From NCBI RefSeq assembly GCF_019059575.1, contig NW_024881996.1, forward strand, positions 62,001 through 126,000: a stretch of 64,000 nucleotides of DNA. Direction: 5' to 3'. Under the pieces are notes generated by a model. The model was not told where the DNA came from. It worked only from the letters and a program-made list of their open reading frames with translations, and ran no database searches. Shown here piece after piece: positions 61,179 to 64,000 of this stretch (the stretch's first letter is position 1; each line of letters opens with the position of its first letter). The position numbers and the translations under genes were made by a program. The stretch is from Amphibalanus amphitrite. Lineage: Eukaryota; Arthropoda; Thecostraca; Balanomorpha; Balanidae.

Positions 61179-64000
61179 CTTTTTTGAGTCGTATTTTCTT
61201 GATGGGCGGGCGGTCTCCCTCAGCCTCGCCGGGGTCGACCGTCACCTGCCAGACGCCCGTGTCTGCGCTCGTCGCCGCCTCCGACAGCGGCGTAGAGGTC
61301 GCCAGCTCAACCACAGGGTTCTTACGCTTCCTCCCTGGCTTCCCCTTCACTGGCGTCGGAGTTGCTGGGGTAGCTACCACAGGTGGCTTCGTGACCTCTT
61401 TTGCCGCGGCACGAGACGACCTGAGCTTGTCCTCCCCCGTGCTACAGCTGGACTGCGTGCGGGTGCGTCCCTCCAGCATCCTCTCCTTGGCGTGCTGCAG
61501 TCGCCGCTGCTCCATCTCTTCTCGCTCATCCTCGGACAGTTTCTTCTTGCGCGGCCGGCCGCTCTTCCGTACTGGCGTGGCCACGGCGGCGTCTGGAGCA
61601 GCAGCAGCGGCCGGCGTGGCAGGGGTAGCGGCTGGGGCGGCTGAGGCTCCCGGAGTGGCAGCGACTGACGGAGTACGAGCTACAGCCGGGCCCGGACGCG
61701 GGTGTTTCCTCGGTCGGCCTCGTTTGCGTTTGATGGGCACCGCTGGATCCGCGGCGGAGACTGAGGCGTCCGACACTACGGGCGTACCGTCCGAGCCAGA
61801 CGCTGCCGGAGTGCAGTCCTCCTCCACCACTGGCTCCGTCTCGCGCAGGAACGCGTCGATGGCAGCGATACCCTCGCTGTCGCGCGACGTCTGCCGTCGG
61901 GCGCGTGTTCCGCTCGCCGCGGTCCCTGCGGCGGCCTCCTCGACCGACGCGTGTCTGCGCGGTGACTTCCCAGCGTCGGAGCGTGGTGAGCGGGCTGATT
62001 CGCGGCGTCCTGTTTCGGCGGCCGACTGGCGGGGCGAGCGGCTACCCGGCGCCGCCTTAGCACCCGGCTCAGGCTGGCCGTGGTCACGCAGGGAGAGTCG
62101 CCGGGGCCGGGTACTCGCAGGAACTTTGGAACTGTCCTCTGTGGAGGGAGCGTCTTTAACAGCAGCGGCCGGTGTAGCGACGGCTGTAGCATCGCCACCC
62201 TCTGAGGTGGCCTTCTCCGGCGGCGGCATGCCTTCCGGAGCGCCTTCAGAGGACACATCTTTGGTAGCAGGAGCAGCTTTTGATACATCAGGGGCCGACT
62301 CGGTATGAGGAGCGGGCTCTGCCTGAACCTTCTCGGCAGCCTTTTCAGTCGTTGGAGCGGGCACATCACTTGCTGATGCAGACGGACATGATGCCTCGAC
62401 GGCCGCCGCCGATGGAGCACACATGTTAGAGTTCTCCGCCTTCTCGTCAGAGTCCTTACCCGAGTCCAGCGACGGGGCTGGTGTTTGCTTTGCTGCAGCT
62501 GCTGGGCACACGGCCACAGACGCCCCTTTGGGAGTCTCCGACACCACAGCCGAAACACCGTCTTCCGAAGTCTTCCCGACGGATGACTTGTCAGCTGCGG
62601 CGACAGCAGACGAATCCTCAGCTGCTGTCGCAACAGAGGGCGACGGCTTGTCTGACGCAGCAACGTCCGGGGCTTTTTCGTCCTTGGAGGGCGCTTGTGG
62701 GGCAGCGGCGGGAGCCTTCGTAGCAGTTTTGTCTGATGGTAGGTCGTCACGGTTGTTGGTTGTTTTCTCTGTCACTGCCGTAGGGGCATCTGAAACTTTA
62801 GAAGCTGCTGGCGTGGTCGCAGAATCATCAGAAGTCGTAGCTGAGATGGCCACTACTGACGCTTCAGGCAAGGGCTCCGAGATGACGGGCTCTGAGATGA
62901 CAGCCTCTGAGATGACGGGCTCTGAGATAACAGGCTCTGAGATGACAGATTCCGAGGCGACAGGCTTCGAGCTGGGTTCTGAGATGACGGGCTCAGAAAC
63001 AGGCTCTGGGGCGACAGGCGCCGAGACAGGCTCTGAGACGATAAGCTTCGAGCTGGGCTCTGAGACGACGGGCTCCGAAACAGGCTCTGAGGCGACAGGC
63101 TCAGAGAAAGGCTCTGAAGCGACAGGCTCCGCGGCAACAGATCCAGAAACAGGCTCTGAAGCGACAGATTCAGAGACTGGTCTTGAGGCAGCCTCTGAGA
63201 CGGACTCAGGGACGGACTCCGAGACGGGCTCTGAGATGACGGGCTCCGAGATGACAGGCTCTGAAGCGACAGGCTCCGAGAGAACAGGCTCCGAGACCAC
63301 GGGCTCAGACACATCCATGGGCTCCACTGTATCTGTTGCTGGCACGTCAGCAGCCGCAGTCCCTGAGTCGACAGATGACACTACGTCGCCGCTGGGTTGG
63401 TCACCACTGCCACCGAACAACGCCTCCTCGACACTCGCGGGTTCTGGCTGGTCTGCTGAGAGCGCGCTGGTGGGCGGCGTTTCACTGGTTGGAGAGACTC
63501 GAGGCGTCTTCCTGAATCCCCGCAGCGAGGCCATTGAAGCTGATGCACTAGAAACAGCTGGTGGAGCTTGTTGGGCCCTCTTTGGCGGCTGAACTACCTC
63601 TTTACTCGCATCTGTCATCTCAACATCATCGCCACCGACCACCATTGCGGTAGAGAGGCCCGACTTATGTGCTTCAGTCGACTCAGCTGAGGCTGATTTT
63701 GGATCTTCTACCTCGGGATTCTTTTCGGAGCTTTCCGACTTTGGTGTTTTATCTGAAGCCGGTGCAACAGGTTCAGGCTCCTGGGCTTGAGATGTGGCAG
63801 CTTCAGTACCTGGTTTAGATTCTTCCTTCGAATGCTCAGCGTCATCAGCTTTCGGGTTCGGTTTACTCACAGTTCCTGAAGGAGCATCAGAGGTCTTTGG
63901 CTCTTCCAACGGAGATTTGGGAGCTGAGGCAGCCGACGCTGGCGGACTATTGGAAGATTCGGCAACACTTCCCTTCGACCCAAGCTTTGAAGCCGAATGG
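61179..64000 (-). CDS. PHF10: PHF10/SAYP large N-terminal exon with AT-hooks (partial)
   Basis: The frame is open to the window edge, so the start codon and any first exons lie outside; 940 codons are visible. From the edge: Ser/Pro/Glu-rich sequence, a long SEPV pentapeptide repeat (62870-63310), an Ala/Ser/Pro-rich part, RLSLRDHGQPEPG, then AT-hook-like motifs KRKRGRPRKHPRP (about 61690-61737), KSGRPRKKKLSEDE (about 61530-61570) and KGKPGRKRKNP (about 61315-61350), ending GDRPPIKKIRLKK. Insect SAYP has a long N terminus with AT-hooks, unlike short vertebrate PHF10, so this is the SAYP (e(y)3) type. The expected phase-1 end fits only a GC donor (AAG|GCCAGT). Confidence 0.85.
62870..63310 (-). 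repeat. 15-bp coding minisatellite (SEPV pentapeptides)
   Basis: The plus strand shows GGCTCTGAGATGACG-like units; in the protein these are V-I-S-E-P, V-A-S-E-P and similar pentapeptides, about 30 in a row with degeneration in the middle. Blocks at 62875-62950 and 63225-63300 are most alike, suggesting recent expansion or conversion. Confidence 0.9.

Noticed and set aside
61184..63592. Long plus-strand frames (374 and 389 residues) rich in Gly, Ser, Glu and Thr
   Set aside because: They are antisense to the PHF10 N-terminal exon; the repeat TGSEMTGSE is just the complement of the SEPV repeat, and splice phases and homology support the minus strand.

Overview
The window looks like nuclear DNA of an arthropod, most likely a crustacean (a barnacle-like genome is my guess from the GC-rich coding style and the repeat content, not a proven identification). 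Genes are split by GT-AG introns, long stretches are non-coding, and transposable elements are abundant and nested. There is no bacterial signature (no operons, no ribosome binding sites).

Two genes can be supported well. At the left, one long plus-strand 3' exon (5353-7319) encodes a Gly-, Pro- and Thr-rich, probably secreted or structural protein with a Thr/Val block like those of arthropod DUF4758-type proteins. At the right, nine consecutive minus-strand exons (64000 down to 48873) encode the arthropod PHF10/SAYP (e(y)3) subunit of the PBAP SWI/SNF remodelling complex. They comprise a long disordered N-terminal exon with AT-hooks and a pentapeptide repeat, the SAY core split over four exons, and two complete PHD fingers. 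All exon phases agree and give 1,579 continuous codons; the start lies beyond the window and the last exon was not found.

The middle (10.6-39.8 kb) is dominated by mobile DNA: a composite block with a 20-bp minisatellite (10.6-15.3 kb); four members of one TTAA-flanked family with TTAACCCTCGCCC-type ends and many AGGTCA hexamers (11459, 13201, 25482, 32794), one split by a Tc1/mariner-like element; a TA-flanked element with GGGGAGAGTGGGG ends (29181-30364); a head-to-head pair of Penelope-like GIY-YIG retroelement copies that form a nearly perfect 1.7-kb palindrome inside one 13-bp target duplication (36171-37932); and a 5'-truncated LINE (38287-39215). A further TIR element with a 7-bp target duplication (55548-58551) sits in a PHF10 intron and holds a decayed LINE RNase H fragment. 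A few weak exon candidates lie at 31.3-35.0 kb.

The most unusual feature is a recurring pattern: several exon-intron junctions of the PHF10 gene have been partly copied in tandem. The junction of exon 48873-49023 is followed by a ladder of about seven 42-48-bp units, each carrying the exon end and mostly a usable GT donor in frame. Exons 49328-49489 and 54990-55112 have adjacent copies of their acceptor ends. Similar tandem acceptor copies occur at 33985-34170.
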